From Oceanobacillus saliphilus (GTDB taxonomy: Bacteria; Bacillota; Bacilli; Bacillales; Amphibacillaceae): 64,000 nt of DNA. Both the position numbers and the translations under genes were made by a program. The notes below the pieces were generated by a model. The model worked only from the letters and a program-made list of their open reading frames with translations, did no database searches and was not told the DNA's origin. Below are positions 8,704 through 16,935 of the stretch, piece by piece (position 1 is the stretch's first letter; each line of letters begins with the position of its first letter). The stretch lies in the NCBI RefSeq assembly GCF_023522835.1, contig NZ_JALCZU010000010.1, positions 120,165 through 184,164 of the forward strand. Direction: 5' to 3'.

Positions 8704-9162
8704 CTAAATTTTTTCAAACATAACCATATCTAAAGCCCTAATGCCATTTTCATAGATTGGTTCAGGATATACTTTAAAAAAGTTCTTTTTTATTTCCGTC
8801 ATTCTAAAACCTATTTTTTGATAAAATACCATATTTCCGATACTTGAATTTGCGGTTCCTACAATTACTTTGCTTATTCCTTTTCTTTTATAGATTTTAA
8901 ATGCTTCCGTGACAATCAATTTACCCAAACCTCTGCCACGACGATATTTAGTGTCTAATGCCATATTTTTTAGTTCAACCACTTGATTGGGATGATACGT
9001 AACTAATAATACTCCAGCAACTTCATTTTCGTAATGAATAGAGAACATATCCCCATCATTTATATACTTATTAACTACAACTTCACTTGCATCAGCTAAG
9101 AGCAGATACTCTAAATACTGTGACCTCTTCTCCTGCTCAACTTTTTCTAATTTTAATGTCAT
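8704..9162 (-). CDS. YvbK-like GNAT acetyltransferase
   Basis: 152 residues. LKNMALDTKYRRGRGLGKLI carries the acetyl-CoA-binding RGRGLGK loop; the C-terminal block VIVGTANSSIGNMVFYQKIG and the PIYENGIRALDMV ending match the B. subtilis YvbK type of GNAT protein. Substrate unknown. GGAGGG precedes the ATG by 12 bases. The unknown role of YvbK limits what can be said. Confidence 0.82.
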   Translation of the reverse strand: MTLKLEKVEQEKRSQYLEYLLLADASEVVVNKYINDGDMFSIHYENEVAGVLLVTYHPNQVVELKNMALDTKYRRGRGLGKLIVTEAFKIYKRKGISKVIVGTANSSIGNMVFYQKIGFRMTEIKKNFFKVYPEPIYENGIRALDMVMFEKI

Positions 9163-9239
9163 AAGGTTGTTAGCCCTCCTTCACTTGAGTAGGGAAGAAT
9201 TTAATACCATCGCTCCATTAATGTACTCTAAGTTGAAGA

Positions 9240-9695
9240 TTATTTATTTATTTCTTCCCATTCACTTAAATACATACTATCCATTATTTTTTTGGGATTT
9301 TCTATTTTACAAATAAATTCTAAACTATTACCATCGGGATCATTAAAGTGAATTTTAGCGGTTGCATCATTGTTGTGTGGCATGACAAAAGGTTCAATAG
9401 GATCAAATCCAAAAGCCTCTCTAGGTTTGTACCCCCTATTTTTTAACCAGGTAACCGATTCCTTCAATCCTTGTAAGGAAACCCGAAAAGCTATGTGTCT
9501 GATCGATGGATGATACTCAAGTTCTACTTTATCGGACTTCCATAATCCCAACCAGCTTTTATCTTTTTCTATCCAGAAAAAAGCCAATCTATCCTCAACA
9601 ATATGATCAAGTTCCAAACCAAGATTACTATAAAAATCTATTGAACGCTCTAAATCACTTACTGGTAAATGTGCTTCAAATAAACCTTCAATCAT
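9240..9695 (-). CDS. VOC family protein (glyoxalase/dioxygenase-like)
   Basis: 151 residues with two betaalphabetabetabeta modules: AHLPVSDLERSIDFYSNLGL at the N-terminus, IRHIAFRVS in the middle and IHFNDPDGNSLEFI at the C-terminus. Likely metal ligands are His9, the His of RHIAF and the Glu of LEF, as in metal-dependent VOC enzymes. Substrate unknown. It is intact, in contrast to the VOC gene at 5862. Confidence 0.8.
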   Translation of the reverse strand: MIEGLFEAHLPVSDLERSIDFYSNLGLELDHIVEDRLAFFWIEKDKSWLGLWKSDKVELEYHPSIRHIAFRVSLQGLKESVTWLKNRGYKPREAFGFDPIEPFVMPHNNDATAKIHFNDPDGNSLEFICKIENPKKIMDSMYLSEWEEINK

Positions 9696-10010
9696 TTTGA
9701 AAACCTCCTATCTTATGAATTCTTTTATATCCTCTAACTTCGTATCGATCATCTTTAGCTTATTTTTCGTATCATTAATAAAATGAAGGAATTTTGATAT
9801 TAATTAATTTATTAATTAATAAAAATGACATTGCTAAATTAAAAATGAATGCGATAATATCCAAATTCCCCCTCTATAATGAGCCCTATTCCAGCTATAA
9901 CATATTCGACATTTTTTTATAAATTCCTGCATATTTCTTTTTTCACAGCAGAACATTTTGTTATGAAGATTTAAAACACATGAAGACTGTTTCTCTTTAG
10001 GCAAACCGTC

Positions 10011-10070
10011 TATAGAAAAATTGGCTGTCATCAAGCCTCTCCGTGACAACCCGAGTTGCACGTAAATACA
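10011..10070. repeat. Dispersed hairpin repeat, copy A
   Basis: AGAAAAATTGGC starts the element; TGTCA (10026-10030) pairs with TGACA (10043-10048 region), and CGAGTTGCAC closes it. Related copies occur at 25617, 40784 and 63490, always intergenic. An 84-codon minus-strand reading frame (9834-10088) across it is judged spurious. Confidence 0.6.
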
Positions 10071-10086
10071 CTCCCTTTTTATCCAC

Positions 10087-10122
10087 AAAAAAACACCTGC
10101 AACTAAAATTAGCTTGCAGGCG
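10087..10122 (-). terminator. codY terminator
   Basis: CACCTGCAA (10094-10102) pairs with TTGCAGGCG (10114-10122); on the minus strand a run of seven T follows. There is also a T run on the plus side, so the hairpin could act in both directions. Confidence 0.8.
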
Positions 10123-10158
10123 CTTTTTCGTATAACGTATATATTTCCATTAAAAATT

Positions 10159-10935
10159 TTACAGTTTAGCTTTTTCCAACTCGGTCAGGAATTTATCATT
10201 CAACACTTTAATGAACGTTCCTTTCATACCAAGCGAACGTGATTCGAGAACTCCGGCACTCTCTAATTTTCTCAGTGCATTTACAATTACGGATCGAGTA
10301 ATACCAGCACGATCAGCGATTTTAGATGCTACAAGTAATCCTTCCATCCCATCAAGTTCTTCAAAAATATGATTCACAGCTTCCATTTCACTGTAAGACA
10401 GTGAGCTAATTGCCTGTTTTACGATAGCTTGACTACGAGCTTCCGCTTCGATTTCTTCCGTTTTGCCGCGTAAAATCTCCATCCCAACAACGGTTGCGCC
10501 ATATTCGGATAATACTAAATCATCCGGGCTGAATTCGTTATTCTGGCGTGAAAGGCTTAGCGTGGCCAGTCGTCTGCCACCACCAATAACAGGAACAATC
10601 GTTGTCAGACCCGTTTTGAATAACGCTTTGCTTTCTTCAGGAAATACGCTATATTCACTGTTCACATCCAAGTTTTCAGCTGTCTTGTGAACAGCTGATA
10701 AACGATTTGTATAGTCTTCAGACAATTGACGTTCCTCTAACATCTGGTTCATTCGTTCATTATCTATCCTTTCGTGCAAACCATGTCCAAGGATTTTTCC
10801 TTTTCTACTGATTACCAGTACATTTGCTTCGATCACTTCAGAAAGTGTTTCTGCCATTTCATTAAAGTTAACAGGTTTACTTCCTGCCTCTTGAATGATT
10901 GCATTGATTTTTCTAGACTTTGTTAATAAATTCAC
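10159..10935 (-). CDS. codY: CodY, GTP- and branched-chain-amino-acid-sensing global regulator
   Basis: 258 residues, matching B. subtilis CodY (259) end to end. The GAF ligand domain keeps R61, M62 and M65, which contact isoleucine or valine; [12 protein letters not shown] and [13 protein letters not shown] are typical. The C-terminal winged helix [14 protein letters not shown] and [19 protein letters not shown] is intact. It represses transition-phase genes at AATTTTCWGAAAATT sites while GTP and amino acids are plentiful. Start GTG with GGAGGT upstream. Unusually, no codV-hslV-hslU genes lie upstream, so this may be a second or relocated copy. No clear CodY box was seen in its own leader. 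Confidence 0.93.
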   Translation of the reverse strand: MNLLTKSRKINAIIQEAGSKPVNFNEMAETLSEVIEANVLVISRKGKILGHGLHERIDNERMNQMLEERQLSEDYTNRLSAVHKTAENLDVNSEYSVFPEESKALFKTGLTTIVPVIGGGRRLATLSLSRQNNEFSPDDLVLSEYGATVVGMEILRGKTEEIEAEARSQAIVKQAISSLSYSEMEAVNHIFEELDGMEGLLVASKIADRAGITRSVIVNALRKLESAGVLESRSLGMKGTFIKVLNDKFLTELEKAKL

Positions 10936-11107
10936 TTAAATACCTCCAAATGGCTGATTAGTTGCATTGCCTTATCTAAAACTTCATTTATTGCACAAAA
11001 ACTGCTATTCAAAACTGTGTATACAATACAATATTATATAATAATACATATTTCGACATAAAACAATTTTTATGTGAAAATTTACTTAGTTTTAACAATA
11101 TATTTAT

Positions 11108-11995
11108 TTATAAATAACACAATATTGACTTTTCAATCCAATACATAAAGACAGTATTAGGATTAAGAACCTCATACCTTTTCATTTCCAAATACATATC
11201 TATCCCATCAGAAACATCATGCCATAAATCCGTAAACACAAAATCATAGTTACCTTTGGACATGTCCTTTTGTGCATATTCAAAAGCATCTGCTTTAATA
11301 ATTTTAATTTTGTGAGCATGATTGAATTGTGGTAAAATATAGCTGTTAAATAAATCAATGACATCCTGATTGCTTTCAACTACCGTAACGGTTTCCACAT
11401 GTTCCTTTAGAGATACCATATAAGCATAATAGCCAAGCCCAAGTCCATATGTAAGAACCTTGCCAGAATCCGCCTCTACAGCTTCTTTCATCGTTTCTAT
11501 CTCATTCGGTGTAATGGTCATCCAGATTCGTCCGTATTCTGAAACAGCTGGAAACATAAATTCCGTTTCAAAGAAGCCTATTTGCGGAAGTTGTCTCCCC
11601 TCTTTTGTTTGGATAATATCGTTACAGACAAATCCTTCAAAAGGTTTATACTTCTCGTATTTCAATTCACTCGTACCAATTTTTATCGTCGGTATCCTGA
11701 TATTTTTATAATACGCATTGTCATTATATTCATCTGTATCCAGCCTATGGAACATCTTCGTGAAATAGTTGTTGAACAAAGCCCTATCATCAGCATGATC
11801 TACAATATCAAGTCCAAAAGCAGCAGCTAATATGACACTAAAAGCATATTCAGAAGATACGCCACCTTTTACAAGCGCATCCATTTCATCTTTGTCAATA
11901 TAGTCAGGAACATGATTCAAATAATTGCTCAGCAAAGCAAATACTCTGTAATTATCTTCTTTTATTTCATCTATTATTACGTTAACACTGTTCAT
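11108..11995 (-). CDS. SAM-methyltransferase/spermidine-synthase-fold protein
   Basis: 295 residues. The C-terminal half contains a Rossmann methyltransferase core: GKVLTYGLGLGYYAYMVS (motif I), TVTVVESNQDVIDLF (acidic post-I strand), KIKIIKADAFEYA and NYDFVFTDLWHD (motif IV). The N-terminal 130 residues are helical and unassigned. Spermidine-synthase-like proteins share this order, but polyamine-binding residues cannot be confirmed. AAAGGTGAG precedes the ATG. Monocistronic; function unknown. Confidence 0.65.
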   Translation of the reverse strand: MNSVNVIIDEIKEDNYRVFALLSNYLNHVPDYIDKDEMDALVKGGVSSEYAFSVILAAAFGLDIVDHADDRALFNNYFTKMFHRLDTDEYNDNAYYKNIRIPTIKIGTSELKYEKYKPFEGFVCNDIIQTKEGRQLPQIGFFETEFMFPAVSEYGRIWMTITPNEIETMKEAVEADSGKVLTYGLGLGYYAYMVSLKEHVETVTVVESNQDVIDLFNSYILPQFNHAHKIKIIKADAFEYAQKDMSKGNYDFVFTDLWHDVSDGIDMYLEMKRYEVLNPNTVFMYWIEKSILCYL

Positions 11996-12185
11996 ATACT
12001 CACCTTTTTTTAACTATGATTGATTCAGTAGTTTTGTAGTCCGACATACTCCCTTTCTTATTTAACCAGATAAATAGAAATTCCTCTAATCTTTTTTTAA
12101 AAATAAGCTGTTCCCCCAACGATTCCGCGAATTCAGGAAGTTTTTCAGCGGTTTTTTTCCGCAAATGAGCAAAATGATTATTCTT

Positions 12186-12201
12186 ATTGACTTAAGTCAA
12201 T
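12186..12201. promoter_or_regulatory. FNR-box-like palindrome upstream of the DUF4386 gene
   Basis: ATTGAC-TTAA-GTCAAT is a perfect 16-base inverted repeat with the 5-4-5 spacing of Crp/Fnr operators (FNR consensus TTGAT-N4-ATCAA). It is 57 bases before the DUF4386 start and could overlap a -35 element. The Crp/Fnr protein at 13230 is the obvious candidate ligand. Confidence 0.5.
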
Positions 12202-12257
12202 GACAGATGCATCTCCGCCTTTTACACTAAAGACAAAAAAGGGAGGCTGCTATATTT

Positions 12258-12989
12258 ATGGCTAACTCAGTAAAACAATTATCGGAGCAGCGGAAATCTG
12301 CTCTGACTGCTGGCATTTTCCTTATTATCATGGCCCTTGCTGCGGGTTTTTCCTATGGCTTTGTACATGGAAGCCTTGTCGTACCAGACGATGCCAACAC
12401 AACGCTCAAGAACATAATGGAATCCAATTTGCTTTTCTATGCTGGAATTTTCGGTTGGCTCCTCATACTTATAACTGACATTGTAGTCGCTTGGGCTTTC
12501 TATATTTTCTTGAAACCCATTAATAAAAACATATCCTTGCTCGCTGCGTGGTTCCGCCTAATATATGCGGCTATACTAGGGATTGCCATCATGAATTTAA
12601 TTTTCGTTGTACTTCTTATAAATCGTGCGAACGATGGAACATCATTTAACACGGAAGAACTGCAAGCATGGGTGATGCTGTTCCTTGAAGCATTTCATAT
12701 CACCTGGGCTGTTGGGTTAATTATTTTTGGAGTGCATTTATTGATCGTAGGCTATTTGGCTTTTAAATCAGACACAATCCCAAAATTTATCAGCATTCTA
12801 TTATTGATTGCTGCCGTAAGCTATATGATAATCCATCTTTGCTATACATTTCTTCCGCAATATGATGGACTTACAAGCCTATTGGAATCTGTCCTTCGTG
12901 TACCAATGACTTTAGGAGAATTGGGCTTTGGTTTATGGCTGCTGTTTAAAGGTGGGAAGGTACAAACAAAAGCGCAAGCGCCCGTTTAG
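12258..12989 (+). CDS. DUF4386 family membrane protein
   Basis: 243 residues with about six to seven hydrophobic helices (near 18-36, 55-80, 92-120, 140-165, 172-198 and 220-235) and the family block LLAAWFRLIYAAILGIAIMN. Integral membrane protein of unknown function. GGGAGG lies 13 bases before the ATG. In Bacillaceae such genes often accompany a Crp/Fnr regulator, as here (convergent gene at 13230). The stop codon lies within a nine-base sequence that is repeated at the far end of the downstream GC-rich element. Confidence 0.78.
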   Translation: MANSVKQLSEQRKSALTAGIFLIIMALAAGFSYGFVHGSLVVPDDANTTLKNIMESNLLFYAGIFGWLLILITDIVVAWAFYIFLKPINKNISLLAAWFRLIYAAILGIAIMNLIFVVLLINRANDGTSFNTEELQAWVMLFLEAFHITWAVGLIIFGVHLLIVGYLAFKSDTIPKFISILLLIAAVSYMIIHLCYTFLPQYDGLTSLLESVLRVPMTLGELGFGLWLLFKGGKVQTKAQAPV

Positions 12990-13159
12990 GGACGTACGGA
13001 CTGCGCCCCGAACTTTGGGGTGGTTCAACTGGTTGAACATTCCTACGTAGGAGATAAAGGAAACACGAGGAACGGAGAGAGTCGATGTTGACTTATCGTA
13101 CGGAGGTGAAGGAAGTCTGGCTAGTCCCTGGGCGCTGGAGCTGGACGTGGCCGTTTAGG
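12982..13159. repeat. GC-rich ~170-bp element flanked by 9-bp direct repeats
   Basis: CCGTTTAGG occurs at 12982-12990 and again at 13151-13159. The 160 bases between are clearly GC-richer than their surroundings, contain small inverted repeats (CCCCGAACTTTGGGG; GGTTCAACTGGTTGAAC; CCTACGTAGG) and no ORF. The direct repeats could be a target-site duplication from insertion of a small non-autonomous element or structured RNA at the end of the DUF4386 gene. No terminal inverted repeats were seen. Confidence 0.5.
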
Positions 13160-13229
13160 TGTATGTATTAATTGCTACCAAAATTTTATACTTACTTTCT
13201 TATCTCTCGAAAAAGGCTATGATCACTGC

Positions 13230-13814
13230 TTAAGTTCGATTTCTTTGCATTCGCTTCTTTATTCGGCTGAAAGACTCTGGAGTAATACCGAGGTAACTGG
13301 CTAATTGGTGTTGGGGTACACGGTCCAGTAAATGAGGTCGCTTCATCATTAATGCTTTATAGCGTTCTTCAGGGGTAGAATTGATAAAGGAAGCAAATTC
13401 ATCTTGCACCTCACTAAAGCTGATCTCCATCATTTTGCGTGTCATGGCTTCTAATTGATTGTATTTTTTATACATTCTTTTTTCTGTATCAAGGTCTCCG
13501 ACAACTAGAATGCAGTCTTCCGTACAAACGAAATCGTACTTGGAGGACTGATCTTGTTTATGATGATTGAAAGTAGCAATTGCCTGTTCTTCCGTATAGA
13601 AATTGGATGTAATCTCTCTACCTGATTCATCTATAGAATACTGCCGCACACATCCCTTTAATACAAAATAGCATTTGCTGGAAACATCTCCTTGTCTTAC
13701 GAGAAGGCTTCCTTTTTTATATTCCTTAATAAGGATACTATCAGAGATTTCCTGTTGTTCTTCCTCGCTGAGCGAAGTATAGGTAGTCATATATTTGAAC
13801 AGTATGCTGTTCAC
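13230..13814 (-). CDS. Crp/Fnr family transcriptional regulator
   Basis: 194 residues: a cyclic-nucleotide-binding-type jelly roll (KGSLLVRQGDVSSKCYFVLKG; about 30-110), a dimerisation helix and a C-terminal helix-turn-helix LASYLGITPESFSRIKKRMQ. The recognition helix keeps the E-xx-SR pattern that FNR uses to read TTGA half-sites. It lacks the N-terminal cysteine cluster of FNR, so an iron-sulfur oxygen sensor is unlikely; the effector is unknown. A TTGAC-N4-GTCAA palindrome lies 1 kb away before the DUF4386 gene. Confidence 0.82.
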   Translation of the reverse strand: MNSILFKYMTTYTSLSEEEQQEISDSILIKEYKKGSLLVRQGDVSSKCYFVLKGCVRQYSIDESGREITSNFYTEEQAIATFNHHKQDQSSKYDFVCTEDCILVVGDLDTEKRMYKKYNQLEAMTRKMMEISFSEVQDEFASFINSTPEERYKALMMKRPHLLDRVPQHQLASYLGITPESFSRIKKRMQRNRT

Positions 13815-13932
13815 CTTGTTTCCTTCCCTCCATCGTTTATATTTTGATCGCGCTACATCATCTCATTTTCGAGTTGTTATTCCTATGCAACTTTTTGAAA
13901 TAATTCCTGTTTATACATAAATAGGTATCGGT

Positions 13933-14124
13933 TTAGCGAAAAAAGATAGCATAAATGATAAAACCAGCTATCATTACAAGAATCAATATTCCAGTGCCTT
14001 TCCAACCTATACCTCCCACTAAATCAGAAAGATTGCTCCCATGAATGCCGCTAGATGGATTTTTTAATTCTTCTTGTCTCAATCTTTCTCTTATTTCTTC
14101 TGGAGTTTCTTTATCTGTATTCAA
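13933..14124 (-). CDS. DUF6366-like small membrane protein
   Basis: 63 residues: charged N-terminus with TPEEIRERLRQEELKNP, a Gly-rich linker DLVGGIGWKGTG and one C-terminal transmembrane helix (about 47-62). This layout fits small Bacillaceae proteins annotated as DUF6366. Start TTG after GGAGGGGG. Function unknown. Confidence 0.65.
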   Translation of the reverse strand: MNTDKETPEEIRERLRQEELKNPSSGIHGSNLSDLVGGIGWKGTGILILVMIAGFIIYAIFFR

Positions 14125-14231
14125 TGAAAAACACCCCCTCCATTGTTCTTGTTCACTAATCCTGCTAGTTTTAATTAAACTCCAAGAAGTTGTTTTAATG
14201 ATACGAAAAACGACTCGATGACAATCTAAAT

Positions 14232-14609
14232 TTACAATATCACTCCTGCAAAGTTTCCTCCCAATACTTGTTTATCCTTCTGATTGGTGCATTTGAATGA
14301 TGCCGAAATAGCTGTTCTATTATTATCCTGCTTTTCATACTGATCGATTATCGCTTCACATCTAATTGTATCCCCTGTAAAAACTGGCATAAAAAATTCA
14401 AAATTCATCGTACGGGCGAGTACATTGTTATCGCCACCAATTTTTGTCGGCAATGTCGCACTCAGCAACCCTTGCACGACAAGTCTTCCCTGTTCATCAG
14501 GAGTTACATGATGTAAGCCCTCATCACCTGAAACCTTCGTAAACAATTCAACATCTTCTGCTGTGAAAGTCCGCTCAAATGTTATGACATCGCCAACTTT
14601 TAAAGACAA
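14232..14609 (-). CDS. MaoC-like hot-dog fold dehydratase
   Basis: 125 residues with the single hot-dog fold of (R)-specific enoyl-CoA hydratases: VGDVITFERTFTAEDVELFTKVSGD, LLSATLPTKIGG and FMPVFTGDTIRCE. The catalytic Asp (D29) and His (H34) positions are present, but the usual SGDxNPxH motif has GL in place of NP, so activity and substrate are uncertain. Start is TTG, seven bases after AAGGAGG. A palindrome at 14645-14660 may be its operator. Confidence 0.72.
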   Translation of the reverse strand: MSLKVGDVITFERTFTAEDVELFTKVSGDEGLHHVTPDEQGRLVVQGLLSATLPTKIGGDNNVLARTMNFEFFMPVFTGDTIRCEAIIDQYEKQDNNRTAISASFKCTNQKDKQVLGGNFAGVIL

Positions 14610-14644
14610 GTTTATTCCTCCTTTTTAAATCTACCTTTGATATG

Positions 14645-14660
14645 TAACTGATGTCAGTTA
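14645..14660. promoter_or_regulatory. Candidate operator palindrome upstream of the MaoC-like gene
   Basis: TAACTGATGTCAGTTA is a perfect inverted repeat (TAACTGA, TG, TCAGTTA) 36 bases before the TTG start. Size and symmetry suit a dimeric repressor such as a TetR-family protein; no regulator gene is adjacent. Confidence 0.4.
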
Positions 14661-14866
14661 AGTCTTTCGTTTGATCAGTTTGTTACTGTAATATACATAC
14701 CAGAAATTCTGTAAACTACAATTCCCGCAATATGACAGATTAAAATAAGTTCATTGTAGTTGAACTCTTACTCAACTGTTGTAGAGAAAAAATGATATCT
14801 AATCGTTATCTGTTTTATCAATTTCCGTACTTTATTATGCACCTTGACAAATGTAACTATAAAAGA

Positions 14867-15070
14867 AAAGCACCTAAACTTTTGGTATCGTTTATTTGTC
14901 TAGAAAAAACTACCACTTAGAAAAGGTGCCTCCTACTATGATAGCGAATAATGATCTAAATAATCAACTACCAAAATAATTAAAATCTATATTAAATTAC
15001 CTTTAGCACATGATACTTTATATCATAAACCGTAACTACTTTTTCTGTTACCATCCAAACTTTCACCTCA
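14867..15070 (+). other. Long imperfect inverted repeat followed by a possible decayed ORF
   Basis: GCACCT..CTTTTGGTA near 14869 is mirrored by TACCAC..AAAAGGTGC near 14929. Immediately after, a plus-strand reading starts ATG at 14938 (MIANNDLNNQLPK) and stops at once, continuing LKSILNYL. This could be the end of an insertion sequence with a broken transposase start, but no family can be named. Confidence 0.25.
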
Positions 15071-15143
15071 CATTAACAGTATGGACATTCTTACTATAGT
15101 AATATTTAATTTCAATGAAATGCTTAATATACTACTAGGAAGA

Positions 15144-15172
15144 TTAACAATTTCTGTTAGAATACATATAAC
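15144..15172 (+). promoter_or_regulatory. Sigma-A-type promoter of pseG
   Basis: TTAACA (15144-15149), a 17-base spacer and TATAAC (15167-15172) lie about 35 bases before the pseG start. Confidence 0.5.
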
Positions 15173-15205
15173 TAAATTATAAGAAAAGGTGTGGTGTTAC
15201 CTAAA

Positions 15206-16297
15206 ATGAACATATGCTTCCGTGTCGACAGTTCGACCAAAATAGGAACAGGCCATGTAATGCGTTGCTTAACCCTTGCAGAAGAACTCAAAAAGAATGG
15301 ACACAGTGTATACTTCATTTGCAGATTACACGATGGCCATCTCTGTAATTTAGTTTTACACAAAGGGTTCACAGTTTTCAAACTTAATCAACTCAATCAT
15401 CCTGTAATGAATAATGATATATCTAATCAATCGAAACACGCATCATGGCTAGGTGTATCACAAAAACAAGATTTACAAGAAACAACTACTATTCTAAAGT
15501 CTAGCCAAATAAAATTCGATTGGATAATAATTGATCATTATGCTGTTGACTCGACGTGGGAAAAGGAAATTAGGAACCACATTCCAAAAATAATGGTTAT
15601 TGATGATCTCGCAGATCGTGAACATGATTGCGATATTTTATTAGATCAAAATTATTACCTAAACGCAACTACTCGCTATACAAATTTGATTCCCTCTACT
15701 TGCATATTATTATTGGGTCCAGAATATGCACTTCTAAGAGATGAATTTATTGATTTACGCAAAATCCCAAGAATACAAAAAAGTCAGAATGCTATTTTAG
15801 TTTCTTATGGTGGCAGTGATCCTACGAATGAAACATTAAAAGCAATAAATGCAATAAAAATGATAAACCCAACTAACCTAACAATCCACATAGTAACAGG
15901 TCCATCTAATCCAAATATAGATATTATAAAAAAGCATTGCGATGAAAATAACTTCATTTTCCATTTTAATATTGATTACATGGCGAAACTAATGTATGAA
16001 GTTGACTTCGCTATTTGTGCTGGTGGCAGTATAACTTGGGAAAGATACTGTCTTGGTACCCCTGCAATATTAACAGCTATTGCTTATAATCAAAAAGAAC
16101 TTTGTGAAAATGTAATTCAATTAGGCATTGACCATTATTTAGGTATTTCAGAATTGGTTACAGAGCAAACAATTAAAGATGTATTAATGTCTTTTCTTGA
16201 AGAGATTGATAGAAGTCACTTAAGCGAAAAAGCTAAAAAAATTGTTGATGGAAATGGTAAATCAAAGGTAATGAATACAATTGCTACAATAAAATAA
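15206..16297 (+). CDS. pseG: PseG/SpsG: UDP-2,4-diacetamido-2,4,6-trideoxy-altrose hydrolase
   Basis: 363 residues with a GT-B fold. Starting at ATG 15206 gives MNICFRVDSSTKIGTGHVMR, which places the catalytic His of GTGH at residue 17, as in Campylobacter PseG. Also visible are IDHYAVD, VIDDLADREHDCDILLDQN, LLGPEYALLR, VSYGGSDPTNET and FAICAGGSITWERYCLG (nucleotide site). It removes UDP from the bacillosamine-type sugar before condensation with PEP. Upstream in-frame GTGs at 15191 and 15194 are alternatives. Originally convergent with pseI; part of its 3' end is duplicated at 19928. Confidence 0.88.
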   Translation: MNICFRVDSSTKIGTGHVMRCLTLAEELKKNGHSVYFICRLHDGHLCNLVLHKGFTVFKLNQLNHPVMNNDISNQSKHASWLGVSQKQDLQETTTILKSSQIKFDWIIIDHYAVDSTWEKEIRNHIPKIMVIDDLADREHDCDILLDQNYYLNATTRYTNLIPSTCILLLGPEYALLRDEFIDLRKIPRIQKSQNAILVSYGGSDPTNETLKAINAIKMINPTNLTIHIVTGPSNPNIDIIKKHCDENNFIFHFNIDYMAKLMYEVDFAICAGGSITWERYCLGTPAILTAIAYNQKELCENVIQLGIDHYLGISELVTEQTIKDVLMSFLEEIDRSHLSEKAKKIVDGNGKSKVMNTIATIK

Positions 16298-16400
16298 TCA
16301 ATTAAAAAATCTTTATAGAATATAATCTACATCTTCAATTGAGCTATAGCAAAATTTTGTCTAAGTAATCGGACACCAAAATTTTTGAAAATAGGATTTA
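16077..16400. repeat. Left copy of the duplicated pseG/pseI 3' junction
   Basis: From about codon 291 of pseG, through its stop and a degraded hairpin to TTACTTAG-type pseI tail sequence (minus strand, about 16352-16400, ending in CCGATTACTTAG), this stretch parallels 19928-20245. The pseI part here is only a decayed 3' end. Confidence 0.75.
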
Positions 16401-16428
16401 GATGAATTAAAATAGGAGCTAAATAATT

Positions 16429-16704
16429 TTGAAAAGTACGTTCCTAGACAAGCATTATCAAGATTTAGAGCAAGATATGAATTTGTTTAAAAAGCAACTA
16501 TTAATGAAAGGTATTATTTTCGAATGTGGGGTCATCATGATCTTGGGCCAAATTATCATCAGTACTTGAACCCTATGCGTTAGACATAAGAATAATAGGT
16601 TTTGATACATTTGAAGGTTTTACGAAGATTGATGATAAAGTTAGAAATAGTATTAAAAGAGTAAGCGTAAAATACAGCTCACCTTCTAACAAAATATTTA
16701 ATTA
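16429..16704 (+). pseudogene. Decayed TylF/macrocin-O-methyltransferase-like gene
   Basis: A TTG-started frame reads KSTFLDKHYQDLEQDM and KKQLLMKGIIFECGV before a frameshift; another frame continues LEPYALDIRIIGFDTFEGFT and KIDDKVRNS. ECGV and IIGFDTFEGF are hallmark blocks of TylF-type sugar O-methyltransferases. The C-terminal half is gone. A methylation step for the surface glycan may have been lost. Confidence 0.6.
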
Positions 16705-16714
16705 ATGTAACAAT

Positions 16715-16745
16715 CTCCTTAAGATAATTTAGAAGGAGCTTTTTA
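16715..16745 (+). terminator. Terminator after the TylF remnant
   Basis: CTCCTT (16715-16720) pairs with AAGGAG (16733-16738), followed by CTTTTT on the plus strand. Confidence 0.5.
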
Positions 16746-16759
16746 GTGAAGCGAATTCC

Positions 16760-16935
16760 ACACTTGAATATAGATGTTGACTTTTTTATGCTTACGAACT
16801 GATTAAAAGATATTATGAGCAACTCGATGCCCCAGTATGAAAAATGCTGCTATGGTCGGATAATTCTTCTCATGTATTCATTTGGATGATGCAAAACGAA
16901 TAGAGGTTGATTCAGCAGCTGCTTGAATATTGAAG
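16760..16935 (+). pseudogene. Remnant of an alpha/beta hydrolase C-terminus
   Basis: One frame reads YAYELIKRYYEQLDAPV, stop, KMLLWSDNSSHVFIWMMQNE. This order (YYEQLDAP then WxDNSSH with the catalytic-His strand) is typical of the end of proline-iminopeptidase-like hydrolases. N-terminal part absent. Confidence 0.45.

Noticed and set aside
9834-10088. 84-codon minus-strand ORF
   Set aside because: It runs across a dispersed hairpin repeat and has Cys/Arg/Ser-rich composition without a ribosome site.
10936-11107. CodY box in the codY leader
   Set aside because: AATTTTCACATAAAA was considered but differs from AATTTTCWGAAAATT at too many positions.
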